NCBI RefSeq assembly: GCF_004365175.1 | Contig: NZ_SOCE01000001.1 | Coordinates: 2,715,154 to 2,779,153, forward strand | DNA: 64,000 bases | Source of the DNA: Kribbella voronezhensis | GTDB lineage: Bacteria; Actinomycetota; Actinomycetes; Propionibacteriales; Kribbellaceae | Reading direction: 5' to 3' | Part shown: in pieces, positions 32,750-40,805 of the stretch | How the letters are laid out: each line of letters opens with the position of its first letter | Numbering within the stretch: the stretch's first letter is position 1 | Notes under the pieces: model-generated | Databases searched by the model: none | Told to the model about the DNA's origin: nothing | The model's input: only the letters and a program-made list of their open reading frames with translations | Translations under genes and position numbers: made by a program

Positions 32750-33223
32750 ATGACCAAGATGCGAGAACTCACCCTGATCGGGATCCGGATGGAATCGCCC
32801 AACCGGGCGCCTGTGATGATGCTGCGTGAGACCGAGGGCTACCGCTATCTACCGATCTCGATCGGTTCGGTCGAGGCGACCGCGATCGCGTACGAGGAGC
32901 AGGGCCTGCGCCCGTCCCGGCCGTTGACCCACGACCTGATGCGCGACCTGATCGAGGCCTTCGGCGTCCATATCGAGGCCGTCGAGATCGTCGAACTGCG
33001 CGACGCCGTCTTCTACGCCGAACTCGTGCTCGGCAACGGTGCCCGCGTCTCCGCTCGCCCCAGCGACTCCGTCGCCCTCGCCGTCAGACTCGGTACGCCG
33101 ATCCGCTGCACCGAGCAGGTCCTGCTCGAAGCCGGCGTGGCCACCCCGGAAGAAGAGCAGGCCGAGCTGGAACGCTTCCGCCAGTTCCTCGACGGCGTCG
33201 CCCCGGAAGACTTCTCCAGCTGA
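32750..33223 (+). CDS. Bifunctional nuclease (BFN, DUF151) domain protein
   Basis: A 157-residue protein with the whole BFN domain: LTLIGIRMESPNRAPVMMLRE, YLPISIGSVEATAIAYE, RPLTHDLMRDLIEAFG, VFYAELVL and SDSVALAVRLGTPI. Plant homologues show nuclease activity; the bacterial role is not settled. The C-terminal VLLEAGVATPEEEQAELERF is typical of actinobacterial members. ATG at 32750 is preceded by GAGAGG. It stands between mutT1 and pstS, with 162 nt upstream that may hold its own promoter. I see no further signals. Confidence 0.88.
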   Translation: MTKMRELTLIGIRMESPNRAPVMMLRETEGYRYLPISIGSVEATAIAYEEQGLRPSRPLTHDLMRDLIEAFGVHIEAVEIVELRDAVFYAELVLGNGARVSARPSDSVALAVRLGTPIRCTEQVLLEAGVATPEEEQAELERFRQFLDGVAPEDFSS

Positions 33224-33401
33224 CCGCCGTACGCCGATCCGCCCCGCTCCCGTACGCCGGTACGCCGTACGCCGATGCGCGCGGGCCGGCCTCGGACCGT
33301 GACAAACGAGCGCTCGAAATCACTCAGAGTCACCGCTCTTAACTCAGTTCACCTGATGGCTGCCTGGTGGCATGCCGGACGTCGCGAAAGTTAGCTGAAC
33401 C

Positions 33402-33423
33402 GTTCACCACTCGTTCATCCGCG
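33402..33423 (+). promoter_or_regulatory. PHO box upstream of pstS
   Basis: Two 11-bp direct repeats, GTTCACCACTC and GTTCATCCGCG, match the actinobacterial PhoP PHO-box pattern (GTTCACC plus four variable bases). A further GTTCACC lies at 33347. TACCTT at 33451 may be the -10. The site is about 80 nt before the pstS start. The rest of the 280-nt gap holds several GTACGCCG words near 33230-33275. Confidence 0.75.
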
Positions 33424-33503
33424 ACCGCCCGCCCGGTCACTTGGTCTCCCTACCTTTTGTGGAAGTTCACCAAGTCTGATTCCCGCAGAAGGGCAACACT
33501 CTC

Positions 33504-34640
33504 GTGTCCGTCAACCGCCTGCTCCGCGTCGGCACCGTCGCCGTGGCATCCCTCGGCGTCCTCGCTCTGAGCGCCTGTGGCAGTGACCCGGAGCCGTCCG
33601 GCTCCTCGAACCCGTCGAGCTCCGGCTCGACCTCCGCTTCCGGTGGCGACTGCCCCAAGGGCACGCTGAACGCCGAGGGCTCCACGGCGCAGAAGAACGC
33701 CATCGAGGAAGTCATCGCCAAGTACAACGAGAAGTGCGCCGACGTCACGGTGAACTACAACCCGACCGGTTCCGGTGCGGGCATCAAGCAGTTCAACGCG
33801 AGCCAGGTCGACTTCGCCGGTTCGGACTCCGCACTGAAGACCGTCGCCACCGACGGCGGTGAGACCGAGGCGGCCGCCGCGGCCAAGCGCTGCCAGGGCA
33901 GCCCGGCGCTGGACCTGCCGATGGTGATCGGCCCGATCACGATCGCCTACAACGTCGACGGCCTGGACAAGCTGGTCCTGGACGGCCCGACCGCCGCCAA
34001 GATCTTCCAGGGCACCATCAAGACCTGGAACGACCCGGCGATCGCGAAGCTGAACGCCGGCGCGAAGTTGCCGTCGGCACCGATCGCGGTCTTCTTCCGC
34101 TCGGACGAGTCCGGCACCACGGAGAACTTCGCCAAGTACCTGTCCGCCGCCGGCGCCGGCGCCTGGACCGGTAAGCCGGCCAAGAAGTGGACCGGCACGG
34201 GCGCCGGCAAGGAGAAGTCGGCCGGTGTGGCCGAGGGTGTCAAGAGCACCAAGAACTCCATCACGTACGTCGAGTGGTCCTACGCGATCGACAACAAGCT
34301 CGGCGTCGCGCAGATCGACACCGGCGCCGGACCGGTCGAGCTGACCGCCGACTCCGCCGGCAAGGCGCTGGCCGCCGCGAAGCCGGCCGGTACCGGTAGC
34401 GACCTCGCGCTGAAGCTGGACTACGCGACCAAGGCCCCGGGTGCCTACCCGATCATCCTGGTCACCTACGAGATCGCCTGCAGCAAGGGCCTGGCCGCCG
34501 AGAAGACCGCACTGGTGAAGAGCTTCCTGAGCTACTTCGCCAGCGCCGACGGCCAGGGCGCGCTGACCGACCTGCACTACGCGCCGCTCCCCGAGGAGCT
34601 GCGGACCAAGGTCGACGCGGCCATCCAGTCGATCAGCTGA
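33504..34640 (+). CDS. pstS: Phosphate ABC transporter substrate-binding lipoprotein
   Basis: A 378-residue lipoprotein that binds extracellular phosphate and delivers it to PstCAB. The signal peptide ends at the lipobox LSAC with Cys25, followed by a Ser-rich linker. The binding-protein fold shows phosphate-contact loops: LNAEGSTAQKNAI, NPTGSGAGIKQF, DFAGSDSA and RSDESGTTENFAKYL. GTG at 33504 is the start. PHO-box control upstream and a hairpin after the stop indicate high expression of pstS relative to the rest of the operon under phosphate limitation. Confidence 0.97.
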   Translation: MSVNRLLRVGTVAVASLGVLALSACGSDPEPSGSSNPSSSGSTSASGGDCPKGTLNAEGSTAQKNAIEEVIAKYNEKCADVTVNYNPTGSGAGIKQFNASQVDFAGSDSALKTVATDGGETEAAAAAKRCQGSPALDLPMVIGPITIAYNVDGLDKLVLDGPTAAKIFQGTIKTWNDPAIAKLNAGAKLPSAPIAVFFRSDESGTTENFAKYLSAAGAGAWTGKPAKKWTGTGAGKEKSAGVAEGVKSTKNSITYVEWSYAIDNKLGVAQIDTGAGPVELTADSAGKALAAAKPAGTGSDLALKLDYATKAPGAYPIILVTYEIACSKGLAAEKTALVKSFLSYFASADGQGALTDLHYAPLPEELRTKVDAAIQSIS

Positions 34641-34663
34641 CCTGACTACCGCAGTACGTCGTG

Positions 34664-34705
34664 AGGCGAGCCTCGGCCGGTTTCCGCGGCCGGGGCTTCG
34701 CCTCG
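34664..34705 (+). terminator. Hairpin between pstS and pstC
   Basis: GAGGCGA-GCC-TCGGCCG (34664-34680) pairs with CGGCCGGGGCTTCGCCTC (34688-34705) with one wobble and one bulge. Lacking a U-run, it may act as a partial terminator or a 3' stabiliser that raises pstS mRNA over pstCAB. Confidence 0.6.
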
Positions 34706-34739
34706 TAAGCCATCGACTCAGGCGCTTGGAGCAGCACCC

Positions 34740-35792
34740 ATGAGTAGTACAGACGGCACGGCACCGCCCGACCGGCCGGCCGGCGAGCCACCCGCGACGA
34801 AACCCGACCTCGGGCCGGTCGGACACCTCGGCGACAGGCTGTTCGCCGGACTCGCCCGCGGATCCGGCGGGCTGGTGGTCCTGATCGTCGCCTTCGTCGG
34901 CATCTTCCTGCTGGCGCTGGCGATCCCGGCACTGGCCGACGACAAGAGCAGCTTCCTGTTCTCCCGGATCTGGGAGCCGGGCGGCGCGGACCCGAAGTTC
35001 GGTATCGCGGCCCTCTTCTACACGACGCTGATCAGTTCGGTGATCGCGATGGTGATCGCGGTCCCGATCGCGGTCGGCGTCGCCTTGTTCACCACGTACT
35101 ACGCCCCGAAGCGGCTGGCCGCGCCTGTCGCCCACGCGGTCGACCTGCTGGCCGCTGTCCCCTCGATCATCTACGGCCTGTGGGGCATCCTCTTCTTCGC
35201 GCCGATCCTGCGCCCGGTGATCGACGGGCTCGCCGACGTGCTCGGCTGGATCCCGTTGTTCGAGAAGCCGGCCAGCGAGGACCTCGGCGTCGTGTTCACC
35301 GCGTCCGTCGTCCTGGCGATCATGATCCTGCCCGTCGTCACCGCGATCAGCCGGGAGATCTTCGCGCAGACCCCGGTCACGCATCGCGAGGGCGCGCTGG
35401 CTCTCGGCGCCACCCGCTGGGAGATGATCCGGATGGCGGTCCTGCCGTACGGGCGTTCCGGCGTGGTCAGCGCCTCGATGCTCGGTCTCGGCCGGGCGCT
35501 CGGCGAGACCATCGCCGTACTGATCATCCTGTCGGTGCCGAACGGCAACGACCCGTGGAACTCCTCGATCTTCGCCGGTGGAGAGACGTTCGCCTCGAAG
35601 ATCGCCAACAACGCCGCCGAGTTCGACTCGCCGGAGAAGACCGGCGCGTACATCGCGGCCGGCCTGGTGCTGTTCGTGGTGACCTTCCTGGTCAACTCGG
35701 CCGCGCGGATCATCGTTGCCCGCAGTACGCCGGGAGGTAAGCGGCCACGCAAGGCGCGCCCGGCCAAGGCGCTTGAAGGAGCGACCCCGTGA
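34740..35792 (+). CDS. pstC: Phosphate ABC transporter permease PstC
   Basis: A 350-residue inner-membrane permease with six or more helices. The cytoplasmic coupling motif lies in TPVTHREGALALGATRWEMI, followed by SMLGLGRALGETIAVLIIL, both family-typical. The N-terminal 40 residues are a Pro-rich cytoplasmic extension. ATG at 34740 follows GGAGCAGCACCC. Its stop overlaps the pstA start (GTGA), so the two permease subunits are made together. Together with PstA it forms the transmembrane channel of the high-affinity phosphate transporter. Confidence 0.96.
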   Translation: MSSTDGTAPPDRPAGEPPATKPDLGPVGHLGDRLFAGLARGSGGLVVLIVAFVGIFLLALAIPALADDKSSFLFSRIWEPGGADPKFGIAALFYTTLISSVIAMVIAVPIAVGVALFTTYYAPKRLAAPVAHAVDLLAAVPSIIYGLWGILFFAPILRPVIDGLADVLGWIPLFEKPASEDLGVVFTASVVLAIMILPVVTAISREIFAQTPVTHREGALALGATRWEMIRMAVLPYGRSGVVSASMLGLGRALGETIAVLIILSVPNGNDPWNSSIFAGGETFASKIANNAAEFDSPEKTGAYIAAGLVLFVVTFLVNSAARIIVARSTPGGKRPRKARPAKALEGATP

Positions 35793-36712
35793 CCACGACC
35801 CTCGCGGCCAACCGGCCGGCGTACGACGGCAAGGCGCTCGACCTCACCGGGAAGTCCGGCGCGCGGGCGTTCCGGAACACCCTGGCGACGGTGCTGATCA
35901 TCCTTTGTTTCCTGATCGCGCTGATCCCGCTGCTGTGGATCCTGTGGACCGTGGTGAGCAAGGGCTACCACCTGCTGCTGGACGCGAACTGGTGGAGCCA
36001 GTCCCAGCGCGGCATCACCGTACGACGAGTCGGCGGCGGCGCGTACCACGCGATCATGGGCACCCTGATCATGTCGCTGCTGTGCGCCCTGATCGCCGTA
36101 CCGATCGCCGTGATGGGCGCTGTCTACCTGGTCGAGTACGGCAAGGGCACGAAGGCGGCCAAGGTCGTCAGCTTCATGATCGACATCCTCACCGGTGTGC
36201 CGTCGATCGTCGCCGCACTGTTCATCTACGCGGTCTGGATCACCGTGCTCGGCTTCAACCGGGTCGGGTTCGCGGTCTCGCTGGCCCTTGTCCTGCTGAT
36301 GTTGCCGGTCGTACTGCGCTCCACCGAAGAGATGCTGAAGCTCGTCCCGGACGAGTTGCGCGAGGCGGCGTACGCGCTCGGCGTACCGAAGTGGAAGACG
36401 ATCCTCAAGATCGTCGTACCGACGGCCTTCGGCGGCATCATCACCGGCGTGATGCTCGGCCTGGCCCGGGTGATGGGTGAGACCGCTCCGCTGCTGATCC
36501 TGGTCGGCTACTCCAAGAACATCAACACGAACCCGTTCGACGGCTTCATGGGCGCCCTGCCCACGATGATCAACCAGGACCGGACCGAACTGGCGTTGCA
36601 GCCGGCCGCGGACCGGGTCTGGGCGGCGGCACTCACGCTGATCCTGCTGGTCCTCCTGCTCAACATCCTGGCCCGCACCATCGCGCGGTTCAGCACCATC
36701 AAGTCCAAATAG
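35789..36712 (+). CDS. pstA: Phosphate ABC transporter permease PstA
   Basis: A 307-residue permease with about six membrane helices. The coupling-helix motif is in VPDELREAAYALGVPKWKTI and the family segment IVVPTAFGGIITGVMLGLAR follows, with MGETAPLLILVGYSKNI near the end. The GTG start overlaps the pstC stop by 4 nt. It pairs with PstC to form the phosphate channel energised by PstB. Nothing unusual is seen. Confidence 0.96.
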   Translation: MTTTLAANRPAYDGKALDLTGKSGARAFRNTLATVLIILCFLIALIPLLWILWTVVSKGYHLLLDANWWSQSQRGITVRRVGGGAYHAIMGTLIMSLLCALIAVPIAVMGAVYLVEYGKGTKAAKVVSFMIDILTGVPSIVAALFIYAVWITVLGFNRVGFAVSLALVLLMLPVVLRSTEEMLKLVPDELREAAYALGVPKWKTILKIVVPTAFGGIITGVMLGLARVMGETAPLLILVGYSKNINTNPFDGFMGALPTMINQDRTELALQPAADRVWAAALTLILLVLLLNILARTIARFSTIKSK

Positions 36713-36732
36713 TCGAGAGGCACTGAGTCGAT

Positions 36733-37509
36733 ATGGCGAAACGCATCGAGGTCAGCGGCCTCAACGTCTACTACGGCGACTTCAAGGCCGTCGAGGACGT
36801 GTCGATGACGATCGAACCCCGGTCCGTCACGGCCTTCATCGGCCCGTCCGGCTGCGGCAAGTCCACCTACCTGCGCACCCTGAACCGGATGCACGAAGTC
36901 ATCCCCGGTGCCCGGGTCGAAGGCAAGGTCGTGCTCGACGACCAGGACCTGTACGCCCCGGGCATCGACCCGGTCGCCGTACGCCGGGTCGTCGGCATGG
37001 TCTTCCAGCGGCCGAACCCGTTCCCGACCATGTCGATCTTCGACAACGTCGCGTCCGGACTCCGGCTGAACGGGGTCAAGGACCGCAAGAAACTGGCTGA
37101 GGTGGTCGAGGCTTCGCTCAAGGGCGCGAACCTCTGGAACGAGGTCAAGGACCGGCTCGACAAGCCCGGTGCTGGTTTGTCCGGCGGTCAGCAGCAGCGG
37201 TTGTGCATCGCGCGAGCGATCGCGGTCGAGCCTGAGGTCATCTTGATGGACGAGCCCTGCTCGGCCCTCGACCCGATCTCCACCCTGGCGATCGAGGACC
37301 TGATCGAGAAGCTGAAGGACCGCTTCACCGTCGTCATCGTCACCCACAACATGCAGCAAGCAGCCCGCGTCTCCGACCAGACCGCCTTCTTCAACCTCGC
37401 CGCCACCGGCAAACCGGGCCGGCTGATCGAAATGGGCCCCACCAAACAAATCTTCTCCAACCCCAACGAAAAGGCCACCGAGGACTACATCACCGGCCGC
37501 TTCGGCTGA
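36733..37509 (+). CDS. pstB: Phosphate ABC transporter ATP-binding protein PstB
   Basis: A 258-residue ABC ATPase with all motifs: Walker [19 protein letters not shown]-loop [12 protein letters not shown], signature [15 protein letters not shown], Walker [14 protein letters not shown] and the switch His in [14 protein letters not shown]. It ends with the PstB-specific [10 protein letters not shown]. It energises phosphate import. ATG at 36733 lies 20 nt past pstA, and a strong terminator follows. No phoU gene follows directly; a DUF47 PhoU-like gene is at 54.7 kb. Confidence 0.97.
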   Translation: MAKRIEVSGLNVYYGDFKAVEDVSMTIEPRSVTAFIGPSGCGKSTYLRTLNRMHEVIPGARVEGKVVLDDQDLYAPGIDPVAVRRVVGMVFQRPNPFPTMSIFDNVASGLRLNGVKDRKKLAEVVEASLKGANLWNEVKDRLDKPGAGLSGGQQQRLCIARAIAVEPEVILMDEPCSALDPISTLAIEDLIEKLKDRFTVVIVTHNMQQAARVSDQTAFFNLAATGKPGRLIEMGPTKQIFSNPNEKATEDYITGRFG

Positions 37510-37525
37510 GTTCTTCGCTGGTACT

Positions 37526-37557
37526 ACGGAGGAGCAGTCCCCACGCTGCTCCTCCGT
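37526..37557 (+). terminator. Terminator of the pst operon
   Basis: ACGGAGGAGCAG (37526-37537) pairs perfectly with CTGCTCCTCCGT (37546-37557) over an 8-nt loop, 16 nt past the pstB stop. Confidence 0.85.
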
Positions 37558-37837
37558 CGTAGCTGTAAAACCGTCCGCTAGCCAGCGTCGCGCGTGGTGA
37601 CCAAGGTGAGCAGTCTCCAGTGCTTCGATGCCTGCTCCCTCGGCTACTACGCGGCTCCGGGACAGCTGCCGCATTCGCCGTCAAACAAAGGATTGCTTGT
37701 CGAGTCGTTCAGAAGACGATGCCCACAGCAACACCAGGCTCCTGGCACCACACTGCCTTCGGTCTTCGTTGGCTGGTAACAAATCGTCCGTATGTACAAG
37801 TTTCTTTCCGGCGAACGAGACCACCGAGTCGGTGCAA
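37558..37837. other. AT-richer intergenic region, no gene supported
   Basis: About 280 bp between the pst terminator and the convergent DUF2752 gene. GC content is visibly lower than around it (runs such as AAACAAAGGATTG and ACAAGTTTCTTTCC). The word CAGAAGACG occurs twice (37710 and 37829). Short frames exist on both strands, but none has a good start signal or protein character. It may be a remnant of a lost gene. Confidence 0.4.
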
Positions 37838-38299
37838 TCAGAAGACGTTGCGTAACACGCCGTACAGGGCCATGCCGGCCAGGAACGCCAGTGGTACGAC
37901 GCGTTGTAGGCGTGCACCGAAGCGCGGGCGAGGGAGGTGGAACCGGGTGAGGCGTTCCAGCGTCCAGGTCAGCAGCATGTATCCGACCAGGGCCGCCACG
38001 ACAGGGAGAACCACGAACATGGGTGGGTTGAACGACCAGGCTCGCCCGGGATCTCCTTGCAGGAAAGCCGCCGCCATCCGCGTAGTACCGCAGAACGGGC
38101 AGTTCAGGCCCGTCACAGCGTGGAAGGGGCACGGGAGGCCGATTCGGCCGCCGGAGAGGCTGTTGACTCCGGCAAGCACTGCGCCGCCGGCCAGGGTGCC
38201 TGCCAGTCCGAGGACGCGGCGATCCAGGGGCTCCGGTCCGGTTCGCCGTGCGCCTGGTTCCGGCGGGACGCCCGGACGCATAGGGTGTGCCGGATACAT
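37838..38299 (-). CDS. DUF2752 membrane protein
   Basis: A 153-residue protein with the DUF2752 signature: CPFHAVTGLNCPFCGTTRMAAAFLQGD, with Cys pairs that may bind metal or heme (two short parts: CPFHAVTGLNCPFCG and TTRMAAAFLQGD). Three membrane helices surround it (about 30-48, 88-108 and 135-152). The Pro/Arg-rich N-terminus is cytoplasmic. ATG at 38299 is chosen; GTG at 38308 is an alternative three codons upstream. DUF2752 genes often lie beside RDD/CD225-type membrane protein genes, as here where an RDD gene is divergent 120 nt away. The function is unknown. Confidence 0.83.
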   Translation of the reverse strand: MYPAHPMRPGVPPEPGARRTGPEPLDRRVLGLAGTLAGGAVLAGVNSLSGGRIGLPCPFHAVTGLNCPFCGTTRMAAAFLQGDPGRAWSFNPPMFVVLPVVAALVGYMLLTWTLERLTRFHLPRPRFGARLQRVVPLAFLAGMALYGVLRNVF

Positions 38300-38418
38300 G
38301 GATCCCACGGTAACCCGCCTCGGTGCCCGTGATCCGGACTCCCCGGAGCGGTGCGTAGCCGGTGAGCCGCAATATCGCTAGCCTGCAGTGACTCCTCAAC
38401 CATCAAGAAGGGACCGTC

Positions 38419-39285
38419 GTGAGCACTCCGACGCCACCACCGGGTTTCGACCCGCAGAACCCGAACCAGCCGGGCGAGCCCGACCAGACGCCCGAGCAGC
38501 CGGGTCAGTACGGTCAGCAGCCGGGGCAGTACGGACAGTCTCCCCAAGACGGGCAGCCGGGCCAGTACGGTCAGCCGGGTCAGTACGGTCAGCCGGGTCA
38601 GTACGGGCAGCAGCCCGGACAGTACGGCCAGACCCCCGAGCAGCCGGGCCAGTACGGTCAGCCTGGCCAGTACGGCCAGCCGGGCCAGCCGCAGTACGGG
38701 CAGCAGCCGGGGCAGTACGGCCAGCCGGGGCAGTACCCGGGCCAGCCGGCTCAGTACGGCCAGGGCGGCGCCGCACCGGGTCAGCCGGGTGGCTACGGGC
38801 AGCAGCCCTATGGCCAGCAGCCGGGCGCGTACGGCCAGCAGCCGTACGGCGCACAGCCCTACGGTGCTTACGGCTACGGCGGCCAGGTGGGCGGCAACCT
38901 CGCGACCTGGCCGGTCCGGGTCGGTGCGTTCCTGATCGACGCGATCATCTACGGCATCCCGATCGGTATCGGTAACGCCCTGAGCAGCAACGGCTCCTCG
39001 GTCATCAGCCTGCTGTTCACGCTGATCGGCGTCGGCGTCTGGATCTACAACCGGATCATCCAGCAGGGCCAGACCGGCCAGAGCTGGGGCAAGAAGGCGG
39101 TCGGCCTCAAGCTGATCACCGCCGACACCGGCCAGAACGTCGGCCCGGGCAAGGCGTTCCTGCGCGAGCTCACCCACATCCTGGACGGCCTGCCGTGTTA
39201 CCTCGGCTACCTGTGGCCGCTGTGGGACGAGAAGAAGCAGACCTTCGCGGACAAGATCAACAACACGTACGTCATCAAGCTCTGA
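38419..39285 (+). CDS. RDD family membrane protein with PGQYGQ repeats
   Basis: A 288-residue protein. Residues 1-155 are low complexity: about twenty PGQYGQ or QPGQYGQ repeats, expected to be disordered. The RDD domain follows ([59 protein letters not shown]) with about three membrane helices and the tail [21 protein letters not shown] at 38419 has AAGGGA upstream. Three RDD genes follow each other here, the last two coupled. The biochemical role of this group is not established. Confidence 0.85.
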   Translation: MSTPTPPPGFDPQNPNQPGEPDQTPEQPGQYGQQPGQYGQSPQDGQPGQYGQPGQYGQPGQYGQQPGQYGQTPEQPGQYGQPGQYGQPGQPQYGQQPGQYGQPGQYPGQPAQYGQGGAAPGQPGGYGQQPYGQQPGAYGQQPYGAQPYGAYGYGGQVGGNLATWPVRVGAFLIDAIIYGIPIGIGNALSSNGSSVISLLFTLIGVGVWIYNRIIQQGQTGQSWGKKAVGLKLITADTGQNVGPGKAFLRELTHILDGLPCYLGYLWPLWDEKKQTFADKINNTYVIKL

Positions 39286-39300
39286 CGTCGGTCCACACCC

Positions 39301-39333
39301 GGAACGCCGTGACCCTCCCGGTCACGGCGTTCC
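39301..39333 (+). terminator. Terminator after the first RDD gene
   Basis: GGAACGCCGTGACC (39301-39314) pairs perfectly with GGTCACGGCGTTCC (39320-39333), a 14-bp stem with a 5-nt loop. It separates the first RDD gene from the coupled second and third. Confidence 0.85.
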
Positions 39334-39381
39334 GGCGTTCCCGCCCGGTACGGAATACTCGGCGCGACAGAAAGGAGTCCC

Positions 39382-40158
39382 GTGAGCACCCCTCCCCTCG
39401 GCCCACAGGACAACGACCCGTACTACGGTCCGCCAGGCGACCCCGATCGCTCCGCCGCCCCTGGCCAACCTGGTCGCCCTGCCCAGCCGGAGCAACCCGG
39501 CTCCCCGACGCCACCCGGCCAACCGCCGTACGGCCAGCCGCAGCCCGGACAACCGCCCCACCAGCAACCGCAGTACGGGCAACCGCCGTACCAGCAACCG
39601 CAGCCCGGGCAACCGCCGTATGGGCAACCGCCGTACGGGCAGCCGCATCCGCAGCAGGTTTTCGGGCAACCGCAGGATCCCTACCTGTACGGCTACGGCT
39701 ACGGTGCTCCTCGTGCCGAGCTCGCCAGTTGGGGCCCGCGCGTCGGCGCCGCCTTGCTGGACGGTCTGGTCAGCGGCATACCGGTCCTCGTCTGCTACAC
39801 GATCTTCATCACCAACGTGCTCTCCCGCTCCGACAACCCCTATCCCGACGACCGACCGGAAGCCTGGGCTGTCCTCGTCTTCGCGCTCGGCGGACTCGCC
39901 AGCCTCGGTCTGTGGATCTGGAATCGCGTGATCCGGCAGGGCAAGACCGGTCAGAGCGTCGGCAAGAGCGCACTCCACCTGAAACTCGTCGACGCCCGCA
40001 CCTACCAACCGATCGGGCCGGGCAAGGCGCTCGGACGTGACCTGCTGCGCGGTGTCTTCGACCAGGCGTGCTTCCTCAATTCGCTCTGGCCGTTGTGGGA
40101 CGACCAGAAACAAACCTGGCACGACAAGGTGCTCAACACGTACGTGGTGAAGGTCTGA
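39382..40158 (+). CDS. RDD family membrane protein with a Pro/Gln-rich N-terminus
   Basis: A 258-residue protein. Residues 1-95 are a disordered Pro/Gln/Gly tract ([21 protein letters not shown]). The RDD domain has [40 protein letters not shown] and [20 protein letters not shown], with three to four membrane helices. GTG at 39382 follows AAAGGAG. Its TGA shares one base with the ATG of the next RDD gene (TGATG), so these two paralogues are translated in series and may form a hetero-oligomer. The role is unknown. Confidence 0.85.
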   Translation: MSTPPLGPQDNDPYYGPPGDPDRSAAPGQPGRPAQPEQPGSPTPPGQPPYGQPQPGQPPHQQPQYGQPPYQQPQPGQPPYGQPPYGQPHPQQVFGQPQDPYLYGYGYGAPRAELASWGPRVGAALLDGLVSGIPVLVCYTIFITNVLSRSDNPYPDDRPEAWAVLVFALGGLASLGLWIWNRVIRQGKTGQSVGKSALHLKLVDARTYQPIGPGKALGRDLLRGVFDQACFLNSLWPLWDDQKQTWHDKVLNTYVVKV

Positions 40159-40760
40159 TGTCATACCCAGGACAGCCAGCACACCCCGGGCAACCAGGCG
40201 GATACCCACCAGGGCAGCCGGGCCAGTTCCCGCCCGGGCAGCCCGGCGGCAACCAGGGACTGCAGCCTTACAGTCCGGTCCAGCCGGGCTACAACCCTTA
40301 CCACCAAGGCGGTTACGGCTTTGCTCCGCTCGGCGGCGGCCAGCTGGCCGGCTGGGGTTCGCGGGTCGGCGCGTCGATCCTCGACAGCCTGATCGCGCTC
40401 GTCCCGATCCCGATCGGCGTCGTCACCGCGGTCGCGATCTCCGGCAGCATGGAGCAGATGACCGACTCGGGCCGGACCGCGATGGCCGTCGGCTACCTCG
40501 CGTACTTCGTCCTGGTCATCTGGAACCGGATCATCCGCCAGGGCCGGACCGGGCAGAGTCTCGGCAAGAAGATGCTCGGCCTGAAACTCGTTGCCAAGAG
40601 CACCGGACGGCCGCTGGGCGTCGGCCGGTGCCTGGGTCGCGAGGTGTGTGGGATCGTCCTGGCCAACCTCTGCTTCCTCGACCTGCTCTGGCCGCTGTGG
40701 GACCAGCAGCACCAGACGTGGCACGACAAGATCGTCGCCAGCATCGTCGTCAAGCAGTAG
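40158..40760 (+). CDS. RDD family membrane protein, third of the cluster
   Basis: A 200-residue RDD protein with a shorter Pro/Gly/Gln-rich N-terminus (residues 1-60, PGQPAHPGQPGGYPPGQ-like) and the domain GWGSRVGASILDSLIALVPI, IWNRIIRQGRTGQSLGKKML, FLDLLWPLWDQQHQTWHDKI. ATG at 40158 overlaps the preceding TGA by one base. Its C-terminus is closest to that of the second RDD protein, which suggests a recent duplication. A convergent terminator separates it from the hexosaminidase gene. Confidence 0.85.
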   Translation: MSYPGQPAHPGQPGGYPPGQPGQFPPGQPGGNQGLQPYSPVQPGYNPYHQGGYGFAPLGGGQLAGWGSRVGASILDSLIALVPIPIGVVTAVAISGSMEQMTDSGRTAMAVGYLAYFVLVIWNRIIRQGRTGQSLGKKMLGLKLVAKSTGRPLGVGRCLGREVCGIVLANLCFLDLLWPLWDQQHQTWHDKIVASIVVKQ

Positions 40761-40762
40761 CG

Positions 40763-40797
40763 CCTGGCCGGTGGCACCCGAAGATGCCACCGGCAGG
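40763..40797. terminator. Bidirectional terminator between the RDD and hexosaminidase genes
   Basis: CCGGTGGCA (40768-40776) pairs with TGCCACCGG (40785-40793), and outer CCTG/CAGG extend the stem around a bulge. It lies between stops at 40760 and 40806 of two convergent genes. Confidence 0.75.
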
Positions 40798-40805
40798 ACA
40801 ACCTT

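Noticed and set aside
37620..38381. Coding potential in the AT-richer region between pstB and the DUF2752 gene
   Set aside because: Open frames on both strands lack SD sequences and protein character, and the plus-strand frame runs antisense through the DUF2752 gene.
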